The notes under the pieces were generated by a model, which saw nothing but the letters and a program-made list of their open reading frames with translations, did no database searches and was not told the origin of the DNA. From the NCBI GenBank assembly GCA_030220185.1, contig JASPKZ010003844.1:5066001-5130000 (forward strand): a stretch of DNA of 64,000 nucleotides, read 5' to 3'. Every line of letters starts with the position of its first letter. Positions within the stretch are counted from its first letter, which is position 1. A program made the position numbers and the translations under genes. The DNA is from Diploptera punctata (lineage: Eukaryota; Arthropoda; Insecta; Blattodea; Blaberidae). Positions 54,005-64,000 of the stretch are shown here, piece by piece.

Positions 54005-54770
54005 TTCATCATCATCTTCATCCTTTACGGTTGTAGGTCTTTGCCTGTTCCGATCTCACATCTGTTCAGTCCACCGCTTTCTTGGTCTTCCCACCGATCT
54101 TCGTCCTCCATGATTATGCATCAGTGACATCTTTGGTATCCTAAACTCTGTCATTCTGTCATTCTTTGCAGATGTTCTATCCAATTGTTCCTGTGTTCTT
54201 CTATTTGTTGAAGAAGTGGTTGTAGACTACTTTTAGTTCCTCTTTAATATTCTTCTTCTTCTTTCTTTCATGTAGACCTAGTGGTCTGTTACGGTCTCAA
54301 TCCAACGTTTGAAGAGTCTGCCCTAAGATCTCTTGCATGGTGGCTGGTAATTTAAGATTTGACGTGGTATTCTTGTTCTGCTCATTCTTCTTACGTGAGA
54401 TTTCCAGTTGTTTCCGTATTTTTGTACATATTCCATCTCATTTCTAATATATGTTCTTCTCTTGTACAACCTTTCACAGCCCCTTAGGAATCTCATTTCC
54501 GCTACCTGAATTTTACTTTTTTTCTTCAGGACCCAGGCCTCACTTCCATACATCGCCACTGGTAGTGCCATCGTTGAGTAAAATTTTAGCTACGAATCCT
54601 TTCTTACTTTGTTCCTCAGTGTTCGTCTGATTGTTCCACAAATATGTTGAAATTTCTTAATATCTTCTTTTTTTTAATGAATTCAGTCTCGACCAATCTT
54701 GGACAACGTCCATATTTCACAGCCATATATTAATATTGGCTTTACCAGAGTTTTATTTTTGTTTTATAAG
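54005..54770 (-). pseudogene. LINE RT fragment interrupted by another LINE
   Basis: Minus strand: 54664-54770 gives VKPILIYGCEIWTLSKIGRD; 54005-54250 resumes EELKVVYNHFFNK and reaches the GRRSVGRPRKRW-type tail and a GATGATGA tract. The join would be continuous if 54251-54656 were removed. Confidence 0.75.
54251..54656 (-). pseudogene. LINE RT tail nested in a LINE
   Basis: The open frame 54323-54571 reads MALPVAMYGSEAWVLKKKSK, AEMRFLRGCERLYKRRTYIR and NNWKSHVRRMSRTRIPRQIL. A CTTCTTCTTC tract on the plus strand is its 3' tail. Flanked by TTAATAT at 54244-54250 and 54657-54663. Typical RT C-terminal region only. Confidence 0.82.
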
Positions 54771-55562
54771 TCCTTTCTATTTACCATTTATTTCAATTTT
54801 CCAAAAAACTTACCTGCTTTACTCACTCCAAAATGAAACTTAAAGTTGAAAACTCAATCGCATTTTTCTAATCTTAACTTGAGTTTTTAAACTCAACGGC
54901 GCGAAAGACCTAACATCAATATGAATGGAGTTTAATGATATTAAACATAATACAAGTGAAAACTGCTCAATACCTTAATAATGCAATTGGGATTCTTGAG
55001 CTGCATTCAGTAAGCATAGACGGTAAGTGAAAGGAAAGCTAATGGTTAGGACGCCAAGACAAGTATAACAGGAAAGAGTAAATAAAAGAGACATGTTGTC
55101 AATAGTAATGTGACTGTAATAATAAATTGAAGAAATGTGCTTGTAATGGATGGGGTGAGTGAATTAAAACAAGCAAGGCAAGTTAATGTAAACAAGGCAT
55201 TAAAAGTGTTTGACTTCCATTACTGTGTCACACTTCATTAGCATCAGCTGCCGTCAGAATTTGTGTTTACGCGCGGTAAACACGTTCCGTTTCCCGCCCT
55301 GCCCTGTCCACACTCTATATCTTAAGCCCAGTTTACAAGACGCCACTAGGTTTTAAATGCGCTTGCGTAAATAATATAGAATGTCTCAGAATTAATACGG
55401 ATGGTAGGTGTCTGGAAATTGAGAATTTTTTTAAATATGAACTATTCGTTGATTGGAAATGCATATTTGTCACCACAAGAAACCATTAATGTTCTATCAA
55501 TTAATATTCCAGTATTGTAATATCGTTAATGGAATTGTAGGCTCATAATTGTTCTATATTTG
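54771..55562. other. No recognisable feature
   Basis: Includes a short GC-richer, CpG-containing patch near 55260-55330 (ACGCGCGGTAAACACG) without an adjacent gene. Confidence 0.5.
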
Positions 55563-56032
55563 AGTTATTACAAAGGGCCAACACGCACCCACTATTGAAA
55601 TTGTGACCGGAAGTAAATATCAATAAAACTAAATATATGTTCATACATAGATATACATTACATAGTGGAAATGGTTAATGATAATTGAGGGAAATTTTAA
55701 AGAATTGCTTGAATTAAAATACCTAGGAACAATAATTACAAACAGGAGATGAACAAAGAAATTAAATATAGGCTCAATTCTGGAAATGGACGCTATTATT
55801 CGTTACAGGGACTCGTGTCATCCCAACTTCTCTAAAAAAAAACATTCAGCTGAACATATATAAAACTGTTATTCTCCCAGTTATATTCAGCTAGGCCTAT
55901 ATGGAGCGAAACGTGGGCTTTTATTTTAAGAGATGAAAAAAGATTCGAGTATTTGAGAATAAAGTTCTTAGGAAGATTTTTGGACAAAGAGAGATGAACA
56001 GACATGTCATTGGAGAAGACTACATAACAGTG

Positions 56033-56079
<47 letters not shown>

Positions 56080-56365
56080 TCTTTATAGGAAACCAGATAT
56101 AATAAGAACAGTTAAGGTTCGTAGAATGCGATGGGCAGGCGTGTTGCATGAGTGGGGAATGAAAAATAGGCATGGAAGCTTCTTGTAGGAAAAACAGAGG
56201 GAAAACGTCTAGTTGGTAGATAAAAAAATAAGGTGGGATAACAATATTAACCCTGATTTGAGGGAAGTAGATTATACAGGGATGATTGGAAATCAGTGGC
56301 TCAGGATGGGGATGTATGGAGAGCTTATATCCTGGCGATCATGAACCTATAGTGCCAGTGAGTTA
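55563..56365 (+). pseudogene. LINE family A RT fragment (copy 11)
   Basis: Colinear with 30290-31021: VNINKTKYMF-like start, ELKYLGTIITN, the LNIYKTVILPV segment, FENKVLRKIF, and GRLVGR-type tail, ending CTATAGTGCCAGTGAGTTAT. Interrupted by stops, by TAGGCCTA at 55892-55899, and by a TA expansion at 56036-56074. Confidence 0.85.
56036..56074. repeat. (TA)n expansion inside LINE family A
   Basis: TA run of about 38 bp located where other family A copies read CATAACAATGAATTACATGG. Frames through it encode Ile-Tyr repeats. Confidence 0.95.
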
Positions 56366-56928
56366 TTAGCAGGAGGATTATTGAAATTAGTTAAAATTGA
56401 TTAGTTTGCTAAAGTTGAAGGAATGGATGAATTACTAACTAAAAGGATATAATGTAAGCACATATAGGCCTATAATGGAAAATGTTACATTAAAAAAACT
56501 GAAATACATAGGCTATTTAATAAACAAATGTTATGCACAAAAGACTTCGAGGAGATGGTGTTGACTCAAATGAAAAAAAAAAACACCATCAGTAAACGCT
56601 CTTAAACTATTCAAGGAGGGAGCAAGAAATGGATTCAAAATATTATGAATCTAAAGCTCTGTCATGGTACACCAAGTGTTGAGCTGCAGTTCTGATCTTT
56701 CTAACGTGTGCATTATTTAGTTATTTTTTTTTTATTTATCGGCGCTCATTGACATCTAAGATCATTGTCATGAAAGGATAGACCTACATTTTTATTTCAG
56801 GCTTGAGTTTTTTTAGTAGGCCTATATATTGAATAAGAGGCGTAAACAGCTGACAAGGAGTGACCCTTCAACTTGCGGGTTTGGCGTGATGCATCCACTC
56901 TATAAAAATTACAATTTTTTAAAACATT
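56366..56928. other. No recognisable feature
   Basis: Two TAGGCCTA octamers (56465, 56817); otherwise nothing identified. Confidence 0.5.
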
Positions 56929-57285
56929 CGGCGTTTGCTTGATGAAAATCCATTTATATATTAATTAAATAAAACTAAATCTTAAAGTTTTATATGATTT
57001 TCATATTTATTAAAATACAAATATATTAAAATAGCAATAGGTTGTTAAATTCCCAACTAGATTTAAATGAATCGTCTCTTTTAAATTTATAATAAGAGAT
57101 TGTTTGTTAAAATTTGTTTGTTTATATTCAGTTCATAGTAACAGTTGTTATGTACTGGAGTTTATATATAATAACAAAATTCATTTGTAATCATGATAAA
57201 ATTCGTCTGAAGAAGGTACGAAGTACTGAAACAGCTGTCACGAATTTGTATTTTAATAAATATCAATTTTTTTTTTATTTAATTA
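56929..57285 (+). mobile_element. PLE-like terminal region with hammerhead ribozyme
   Basis: Shares TTGATGAAAATCCA and TTAATTAAATAAAA with 3340-3390, and the hammerhead-containing phrase with 4345-4430. Left part TGATTTTCATATTTATTAAA (about 56996) and right part near 57250-57275 are inverted, so it is a diverged version of the palindrome at 3330-4445. No protein remnant seen. Confidence 0.7.
57199..57247 (+). ncRNA. Hammerhead ribozyme motif, complete core
   Basis: Stem I AAATTCGT (57199-57206) pairs perfectly with ACGAATTT (57240-57247). Core CTGAAGA (57207-57213), one extra A, stem II GGTAC/GTACT with loop GAA (one G-U pair), GAA (57228-57230), palindromic stem III ACAGCTGT (57231-57238), cleavage base C57239. 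All conserved hammerhead residues are present. The self-complementary stem III suggests that two copies act together, as reported for hammerheads in Penelope-like elements. Confidence 0.75.
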
Positions 57286-57294
57286 ACATTCAGT

Positions 57295-57530
57295 AATGGC
57301 TCAAAATAGGACGGTTGAGATGGACAGGTCACGCAGTTCGAATGGGTGGTAGTAGAAGGAATTATTTTCAGAATAAAATTATTGGGAAACCCATTGAAAA
57401 AAAAATGTTAGGAAGAAATGGGATGACCTTAGGATGGATGTTAAGAAACTCGAATCGGATATATGAACTGGATTCAGTTGGTTGAAGATAAGGGCTAATG
57501 AAGGGCCTTAGTGATTTCGGAATTGAACCT
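57295..57530 (+). mobile_element. LINE RT tail fragment (family A relative)
   Basis: The plus frame reads KIGRLRWTGHAVRMGGSRRN, a K..RLRW.GHV.RM signature, then a decayed GKPI..K..GR region and a GLMKGLSDFG end. Confidence 0.65.
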
Positions 57531-59205
57531 ATGGATTCCAAGTTCCAAAAGCCCAAGTGCTGAAGGCACTTTCGAGCTATTCCTTACAACCTGTGACGCG
57601 ACTTTTTAAATTCATGTGAAGTTTTATTAGTAGGGTTTCATTTTTCAAATTACTTCCCACCATTTACAATGATTTTTATATTTTCTCTAACTATTATTTC
57701 AGTATATTTTTCTATGATATTTAACTACATATATAGCATGAAGACATAGCAGCCATATTGATTTTAACGAATATCCAGTACAGCCAACATAGAGTATGTA
57801 CCAATTAATTGTACACATATACTTCAGAATTTCAGAACTTGCTATTTATGTTTGGACTTTGCATTCTTTCACGGGTTTGAGTGCTTAAATTGCGTTAGGT
57901 TAGCTTTTAGGTTGGTCTTTCACAGGTTAGAGTACTTAAATTGCGTTCGGTTTGCTTTTATGTTCGTTAAATATCGTTTATATGTTGGCTACATCCCGTG
58001 ATACCATAGCGTAAACCGCTTCGCGTTTGTTGGCGCATGCACATGGTGTATGATTGGAACTTAGAAACATTTTTCGCGTCACGTGTAAAGAATCCCCCAC
58101 TTTTGTTTATTGTTTTACATAAATCATACAATTTTACAAAGAACTAGAGTGTATCAAATGTAAAGCCTCTACACATGCCCAGCTTCGAGGGATTAGTTAA
58201 AGCCCAGCTGTTATTGGAGGTCTGTGATATACAAGTATCCTTGCTGACTGGGCACAATCACAGGATCATAACGTGAAATAGAACAAAATGGATGATACGA
58301 TTATGGAGAAGTGGTGTAATGAAGTTTTTTTCAGGGTAAAACGGAAATAACTAAGAAAAGCCTGGTCTGTACCACGAACTCACATGGAGTGATTGTGACG
58401 TGAATTCGGGAACTGGTAGATGGGGGCGAGTGTCTAAGACCTGTATAATGCAACCTCCTGTATCAAGTATCAAAACGTAAATTGGGTACCGAATGTATGC
58501 GGTTTTTATGTAATCTATTAATGTGATTAGGCAGTATGCTCGTGTTTAACGGTTTAACCATATTTCACGCTCATTCCATAGAGAGTGCACCATGCTCTTA
58601 ATGCAGAACCCCACGTGAAAAGAAAATGGCGAGCATCTGTTTTTATGGTCATTTATATTAAATGCAACACAATAGCGGATTGTAATGTTAGTACTTACGT
58701 GATCTGGTTCGGAAACTACTTAAAACCGTTTTAAGGTTTGTTTCATGCCTTGCTCTGCATTCTGCAATATCGCACATTACTGCATCGTTGACGTTAAATT
58801 TACGTAATATTAATTTTATAGATGTGAAGTCTTTATTCGCTGTACCCTTTTCTTTCTTACTTATTTTTTAGACGCTTAACATACAATGCTATTTTACGTC
58901 TAGAATATTTTAATCGGTATAAATTGGTTATGTGTTTTTATATTATGTTGTGTGTTCTTTTGTATCAGTTATCTGTGGCAACGTCCACCTTTTATTCCCA
59001 CTATTGACTCGGTAGGCGAACACTTCTTACCGCAATATGGCTAGCGTTAAATATCCACAACCCCATCTTGATAGCCACAAAGAAATTAGCTGCCAGGAAA
59101 GCCTATCAGCAACAAATCAAGAACTGATTTTAATTTGCTGATATGAAATAGCTATTATGAAGAAAAGCGTTCTGATAATGAAATCCATATCAGCATTTGT
59201 CTTGA
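57531..59205. other. No gene; one tandem duplication
   Basis: Apart from the two-unit repeat at 57865-57966 I see no gene, SINE or LINE. About 58200-58480 is richer in GC but has no recognisable protein. Confidence 0.5.
57865..57966. repeat. Two-unit 51-bp tandem repeat
   Basis: Unit 1 57865-57915 and unit 2 57916-57966 share TCTTTCAC.GGTT.GAGT.CTTAAATTGCGTT.GGTT.GCTTTTA.GTT.G. Confidence 0.9.
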
Positions 59206-59212
59206 TAGCTAA

Positions 59213-59236
59213 ATAAATAAATAAATAAGTAAATAA
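59213..59236. repeat. (AAAT)n microsatellite
   Basis: Five to six AAAT units. Confidence 0.9.
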
Positions 59237-59261
59237 AACGTATTCAGATTGATCATCGGCG

Positions 59262-59320
59262 TCGGAATTTGAACTGAAAACCTCCCGAATACTAATCTCA
59301 ATCGCTACGCCTGAGTGAAG
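59262..59320 (-). repeat. tRNA-like sequence
   Basis: Minus strand: AGGCGTAGCGATTGAGATTA (box A-like) and CAGTTCAAATTCCGACG (box B-like). Likely a pseudo-tRNA or SINE head. Confidence 0.45.
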
Positions 59321-59439
59321 AACTCGCTTCTTATTGAACACTTATATTTCCTATTCAATCTAGATTTCTGAAAGATTTGGCTCATTTAATAATTGTATCA
59401 TCAGCTTTGAGAAAGCCTATTCATAAGTCCCTTATTCGA

Positions 59440-60055
59440 TTCTATCTAAAGAGAAAAAATCGGATGAGGAAAATTTGAGGATGCGATCCCATATACACTA
59501 AAGATTTAATAAAAGAAGTAAAGAAACAAGCTGTAAACCAGCACAAATATCAGGATATATGAAATATTTAATTTGGCGCAACAAACATATGTCAATAGAA
59601 AGTAAAACCCGCATAGGCCTATACAAAATGATAGTTCGACCAGTTATCGTATATGGAGCAGAAACTAGGGCTGATACAACAAAAACTGAACAAATAATAA
59701 GTACATGTGAAATGAAAATCTTGAGAACTATTCAGGGAAAAACATTATTTGATAAAATACACAACACAGAAATTAGGGACAAATATCATATTCAAAACAT
59801 AACCAAATTCATTAGGCCTATAGATAGACGAAAATATTGGAAGGGTCATATAGAAAGAATGGAAGAAAACCGACTTGCAAAAAAAAAAAGAGCTAAAGAA
59901 GATAGGCAAATGGACGGGAGAAGAACAAGAGGAAGACCAGCCAAGAGATGGATAGATAGTGAATGCACATCCAATACGCCTTCCTCCGAGGAGTGATTTT
60001 GGAAACAAACAGGATGAAAATCCTATAAATTATGTTTAAGAAGAAGAAGAAGAAG
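59440..60055 (+). pseudogene. LINE RT tail with (AAG)n end (family F6)
   Basis: The open frame 59559-59996 (145 codons) reads IESKTRIGLYKMIVRPVIVY, GAETRADTTKTEQIISTCEM, YWKGHIERMEENRLAKK and GRRTRGRPAKRWIDSE. This is the post-palm thumb and C-terminal tail of a non-LTR RT. Upstream frames carry a little more. Gly-Leu (residues 20-21) and Arg-Pro (86-87) are each encoded by a TAGGCCTA octamer and look like insertions. Ends in an (AAG)n tail at about 60041-60055. Fairly young judging by the open frame. Confidence 0.85.
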
Positions 60056-60325
60056 ATCTTTATAAGAGGCGAAGTTAAAATCCATCGATTCCACGACCTA
60101 TGTGTGGCGCGATAAAAAATCCTCGATTATAGAAAGCACATTAGAGAATAGCTGTAGAACCTCAATGCTATTTGCTTGAACATCTGTTGTCACATCGTCG
60201 TCGTATTGTGCGAATGCCAATCAGTGTGCTCTTTGTCTACTGTTATGTATCTGTATTAATGTGCGTAATACTTCCTAATATTAAATATATTGTTAAACTA
60301 GTGTTGAACTTAGTTATTTTCCCTG

Positions 60326-60690
60326 TGTACCGGGGTAATGTCATTGACTCATAAGCAGCGGGTTCGATCCCCAGTCAGGCCTAGTTTAATTGGTGATGCT
60401 TTTTCTCACCTTTAGGACAAATGTCAGAAAAGCTTAAGACCCAAATGATTCCGAACATCATTTTCCCAGCACAATCATGAATGTCTGAGTGAATGGTGTT
60501 GTCTCGGAGTTGCCCTGCCATTATACTGATCATTCATCCGCGGAGGCCATCCATCTCCTTGTGTAGTTAAAAAAAATAAGTGCATGTTCCAGAGTTTCAA
60601 TCTGTCTCCCGATAGGTCTTTTCCCTGTAAGGCTCGGATGGAGTGGAGCCTATGAAAGGGAGAGATTAAACTAATGTAAATAGAGAGAGA
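60326..60690 (+). mobile_element. SINE family E (copy 4)
   Basis: Near full length: GTGTACCGGGGTAATGTCA, box B GGTTCGATCCCCAG, CTCACCTTTAGGACAAATGT, TGAGTGAATGGTGTTGTCTC, CTGATCATTCATCCGC, CTCCCGATAGGTC and AGAGATTAAACTAATG. It shows uninterrupted the site where copy 2 was split. Confidence 0.9.
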
Positions 60691-60957
60691 AATATGAAGT
60701 GATTTATTAAGTCTTGACAGAAAACCGCGAAAAACCTGTAGTCAGGTTGATCAGTAAAGGAATGATTTCTCGAATATGAGTGTCAAACATTATACCATTT
60801 CAGCTAACTCGTTGCAGCATTTTATTTTTTCCATCAATTTTAATAGTAGTCTATTAACTAGAACGAAACTTTCGTATCTGAGGAATTTGAAGACAGCCTG
60901 TGTTCTGCAGCTTTACGAGGTGGCGCTCTACAAATCAGTAACTTTGTCATCTATGAT

Positions 60958-61210
60958 CTTTATAGGAAACCAGGTATAATAAGAACAATTAAGTCTTGTA
61001 GACGACGGGGGAACGGAAGAGGGTCATGGAAACTTTCTAGAAAGCCCAGTTGGTAGACCAATAATGAGATGGGAGAATAACATTAACCATGATTTGAGAG
61101 AAGAGATTATACAGCGATAATTGAAAATTTTTGTTCAGGATAGGGATGTGTGGAGAGTGTGTGCCTGCACGTCCTTGAAACTATGGGTCCGATAGTGCCA
61201 GTGAGTTAGT
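60958..61210 (+). mobile_element. LINE family A 3' end (copy 12)
   Basis: TATAGGAAACCAGGTATAAT, AACAATTAAGTCTTGTAGAC, a deletion around GGGGAACGG, then GATGGGAGAATAACATTAAC and the end GATAGTGCCAGTGAGTTAGT. Confidence 0.85.
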
Positions 61211-61820
61211 CATATTCTAAACCAAACACAAATTTCATTTTTCGAATGTTGTGCTTAATTTGTTTAAAGTGATATAGCGTCAGGGCTTACATTTAGGGAC
61301 ATTCGGTTAAAATCACAGCTTATTATGTTTACAATAGTTATCAGACAATTGGTATAGAAGAATTAACTTGCAGTTTTAATATAATAATTTCTGAGTTGAG
61401 GGTACATTTTTAAAACGGGATTACACAATTTTTAACCATAATATTGAACAGTGAAATTTAGTTATCCACAGAAGAGGAGGTACATTTATAGTCGTTGTTG
61501 CATGCGTGATGTACCATTGGGTGGCGAAGATAAAGGAAGTAATGACAATAACTTGTTTCTTCTGCTAGTTGGTGTTTCTGCATTCTAACCTTACTCAAAG
61601 TTGTTAGGCAGTTAATTTACAAGCGCTCGTATTTGACAGTAGCCAAACCCTGGCCCGTCCTTGTGAAGCCTCTCACCTAGAACAGTGTCGGACTCATTGA
61701 CGTTACGGACCTACCTAATAAATTAGAAAGAATAACGAACTCATTCATGACTTTAGGAGCAGTTTTTACGTTAGATTTTACAGTGTGTTCCAGACCTCTA
61801 TTATCTCATCAACGAAAACT
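61211..61820. other. No recognisable feature
   Basis: Nothing identified. Confidence 0.5.
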
Positions 61821-62370
61821 AACTCGCCGGCACTATCGAACCCGTAGGTCCATGGCCGCGCAGATATAAGCTCTCCATACATCTCTATCCTGAACTATTT
61901 TTTTTCAATCATTCCTTGTATAATCTACTTCCCTCAAATCTTAGTTAATGCTATTTTCCCACCTCTTTCTTGGTCTACCAATTGGGCTTTTTTCCTCTGG
62001 TTTTCCTACAAGAAGATTCCATGCACGTCCTTCATTCCCCATTCGTTCCACATGCCTTACCCACCGCAATCAACGAGACTTAACTGTTCTTATTATATCT
62101 GGCTTCCTGTAAAGACCATGTAGTTCACTGTTCTGTAGTCTTATCCATTCGCCTGTCTGTTCGTTTCTAATAGGTCCAAAAATTTTCCTAATAACTTTAT
62201 TCTCAAATACTCGTAATCTCGTTTCCTCCCTTATAATAGTCCACATTTCGCATACATATAACTGGTAGAATAACAGTTTTATATATTTTCAGTTTAACGT
62301 TTTTTGAAAGGAGTTGGGACAACAAGAGCCCTTGTAATGCGTAATAGCATACATTTCCAGAATTGTATCT
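61821..62370 (-). mobile_element. LINE family A RT tail (copy 13)
   Basis: Minus strand from AACTCGCCGGCACTATCGAA through CTTCCCTCAAATCTTAGTTA and GTTTCTAATAGGTCCAAAAA to GTTTAACGTTTTTTGAAAGG and CATACATTTCCAGAATTG, so it reaches as far upstream as the segment after the RT palm. Decayed by stops. Confidence 0.85.
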
Positions 62371-62479
62371 CACCAACAAACGATAGAGTATTTTGAGATA
62401 TTTAAGGAAACATTCGTCAGAAATGTCCAGTTAAGGTAGGGCCTATATGGGATATCGAGTAATTAAATATAAGGGGTTT

Positions 62480-62845
62480 TTAAAGGTAAAGGTAGCCCAT
62501 TAAGTACTATGAAGATCCGTAGGGCACGTAGATGCAAGGATTCATGATAATTAGTCAACATCCTTGGAGGCGAGATGGCGATCCCTACGCTCTTTGACCA
62601 GCAATGGTGGACCAGTGTTTTCCATATTCGCCTCTAGTTTCGATGAATTTGTTTTGAGTTGAATATTGTTTCCTTTGGATGGGAAGAAAAATCGTGGGTA
62701 AAATAAAAGGACATAAAAGGATCTCAAGCCTGAAACAAAAGGTATCTGAGCAAAACTTATCGGTCATTTACGCCCAGCTTTTAATCGCGACAATATTGAC
62801 GTTGGTTGTTGAAGTGGATCATTAAATAAAGTTGGTATCTACATA
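62480..62845 (+). mobile_element. SINE family I, diverged (copy 3)
   Basis: GATCTCAAGCCTGAAACAAA and the tail GGATCATTAAATAAAGTTGG match the 3' part of 53326-53616; the front part is uncertain. Confidence 0.5.
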
Positions 62846-64000
62846 TCAACCTATCAATGCTATGGTGAACTTTATCTTAGGATGTTCCCGGTAATAATTT
62901 CATAAGAGGCTGAATGAACTCAAGAGCCAGAATAAACAGGAATGCGTGTAAAATATCTGCTCTCCCACCGCCTCTCGGCATGAATCCTGGGCTCCAACCC
63001 ATGATCAGACGCCTAACGTTTTGCAGATGTAAGCTGATTAATTTTTACTCATTAAAAATGTACAACTGATAACAACTGTTACACTATACAACATGATTTT
63101 CTATGTTTTTATAATTTTACGTGTTCCTAAAGTATTTATTTTTGCGCTGATTTTAGGTATGCAATTTTTTCTATCACGAAAATTAAAAATAAAAATAGAG
63201 TGAACTAATTTTTATTTAAACGTAAATTCCACAAAGAGAACTTATACTGCGAGGGACGAAATTTTTATTGCAAGGTAGAGCAATATTATTTTGGTAAGAA
63301 AGATTAGTTGGTCATACTTGTTACAATCAGCTGGCAGACGGGAAATGTAGTTCATTGTTGATATGCTATGTAACTTAGTGACGTGAGGTTCTGTTTGTGC
63401 TGTCATATGTAGCTTATGAACTTAAATTCTACCCCCCCCCCTTAAAAATAAAACTTTACAAGGATAATGAATATAACTGGAGTTTTAATAAATTTTCTAA
63501 TCTTATCATCTATACTATGGGACCATTTTAGCATTCTCTCCGTCCCGTTTTTAGAAATGCAGGTGATTGAATAACCCAGACGTGCTCTGTTATATTAGTG
63601 ATGACTGCTTAATTAATACGCTAAGATAGGGCATTATTAGTTCCGTGAGAAATAACTATTACACATACTTCGGGATGAGGCTTAATGATGAAGATGAAAG
63701 GTGGACACTACACAGGTATGCCGTACATATATGGAGGGACTGAGACTTCAAGAACTGGAAAGACAATTTGAGTAATTGAAAGAAGAGAAATAGAAAGAGA
63801 GGGGCCAGTATTACCTAAAAGAATCAGTAAGAGATGTCGTGCAATTATATTAGTTGCCAACCGTGCGAAAAAAATGACATTTACAATCCCAATGGCTTTG
63901 AGGGAACCACAAAATAATGTTAACAATTATAATTTTTATCCCTATCCCAGTCCCGCCTCCCATTCTTGACATTTGCCACACAGGAGAGCAATAATTCTGA
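62846..64000. other. No recognisable feature
   Basis: Contains a run of nine or more C near 63432; the minus frame 63708-63926 has no recognisable domain. No gene or repeat family seen to the window end. Confidence 0.5.

Noticed and set aside
54771..55562. Possible promoter or CpG patch near 55260-55330
   Set aside because: Short, and no downstream coding sequence was found.
55832..56188. Ile-Tyr-rich frames on both strands
   Set aside because: Artefacts of the TA microsatellite inside a LINE.

Overview
The window looks like a gene-poor, repeat-dense stretch of an insect nuclear genome. AT-rich DNA is packed with tRNA-derived SINEs, many 5'-truncated LINE tails, Penelope-like elements (PLEs), a pogo/Tigger DNA transposon and numerous TA microsatellites. 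The SINE and LINE families and the frequent TAGGCCTA octamers remind me of cockroach or termite DNA (Blattodea, perhaps Periplaneta). That is recall, not a search result. I found no host protein-coding gene, no rRNA, no convincing functional tRNA gene and no CRISPR array; recognisable proteins are nearly all fragments of mobile elements.

Layout. 1-5.3 kb: LINE and SINE fragments, a palindromic PLE terminal region (3.33-4.45 kb) split by a LINE, an adjoining GIY-YIG endonuclease remnant, and a SINE. 5.3-13.1 kb: an unclassified repeat with internal tandem modules, reverse-transcriptase (RT) tails and SINEs. 13.1-20.4 kb: more LINE/SINE, a 102-bp tandem duplication, and a TIR element carrying a conserved ORF. 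20.4-29.6 kb: microsatellites, a tRNA-like foldback, the first copy of a ~0.7-kb repeat whose inverted second copy lies at 41.7-42.5 kb, and a LINE nested in another repeat. 29.6-33.5 kb: two abutting RT fragments, a PLE endonuclease remnant, and an unidentified 438-bp insert in a LINE. 33.5-44.7 kb: MITE-like palindromes, SINEs and a perfect-looking inverted repeat with ribozyme-like arms. 44.7-47.6 kb: a Tigger element broken by two LINEs, then the best-preserved RT, a CR1/Jockey-like LINE. 47.6-57.5 kb: nested SINE/LINE/palindrome structures, a MITE and a PLE terminus with a well-formed hammerhead ribozyme motif. 57.5-64 kb: LINE and SINE fragments in otherwise featureless DNA.

How the parts relate. 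Nothing here forms a host pathway. The story is one of layered transposition: at least eight nested insertions can be ordered in time, most with target-site duplications (TSDs). Two signals stand out. The first is hammerhead-ribozyme-like motifs in PLE terminal regions. The second is the octamer TAGGCCTA, present about 20 times, which in several alignable repeats appears as a clean 6-bp insertion at a TA dinucleotide.
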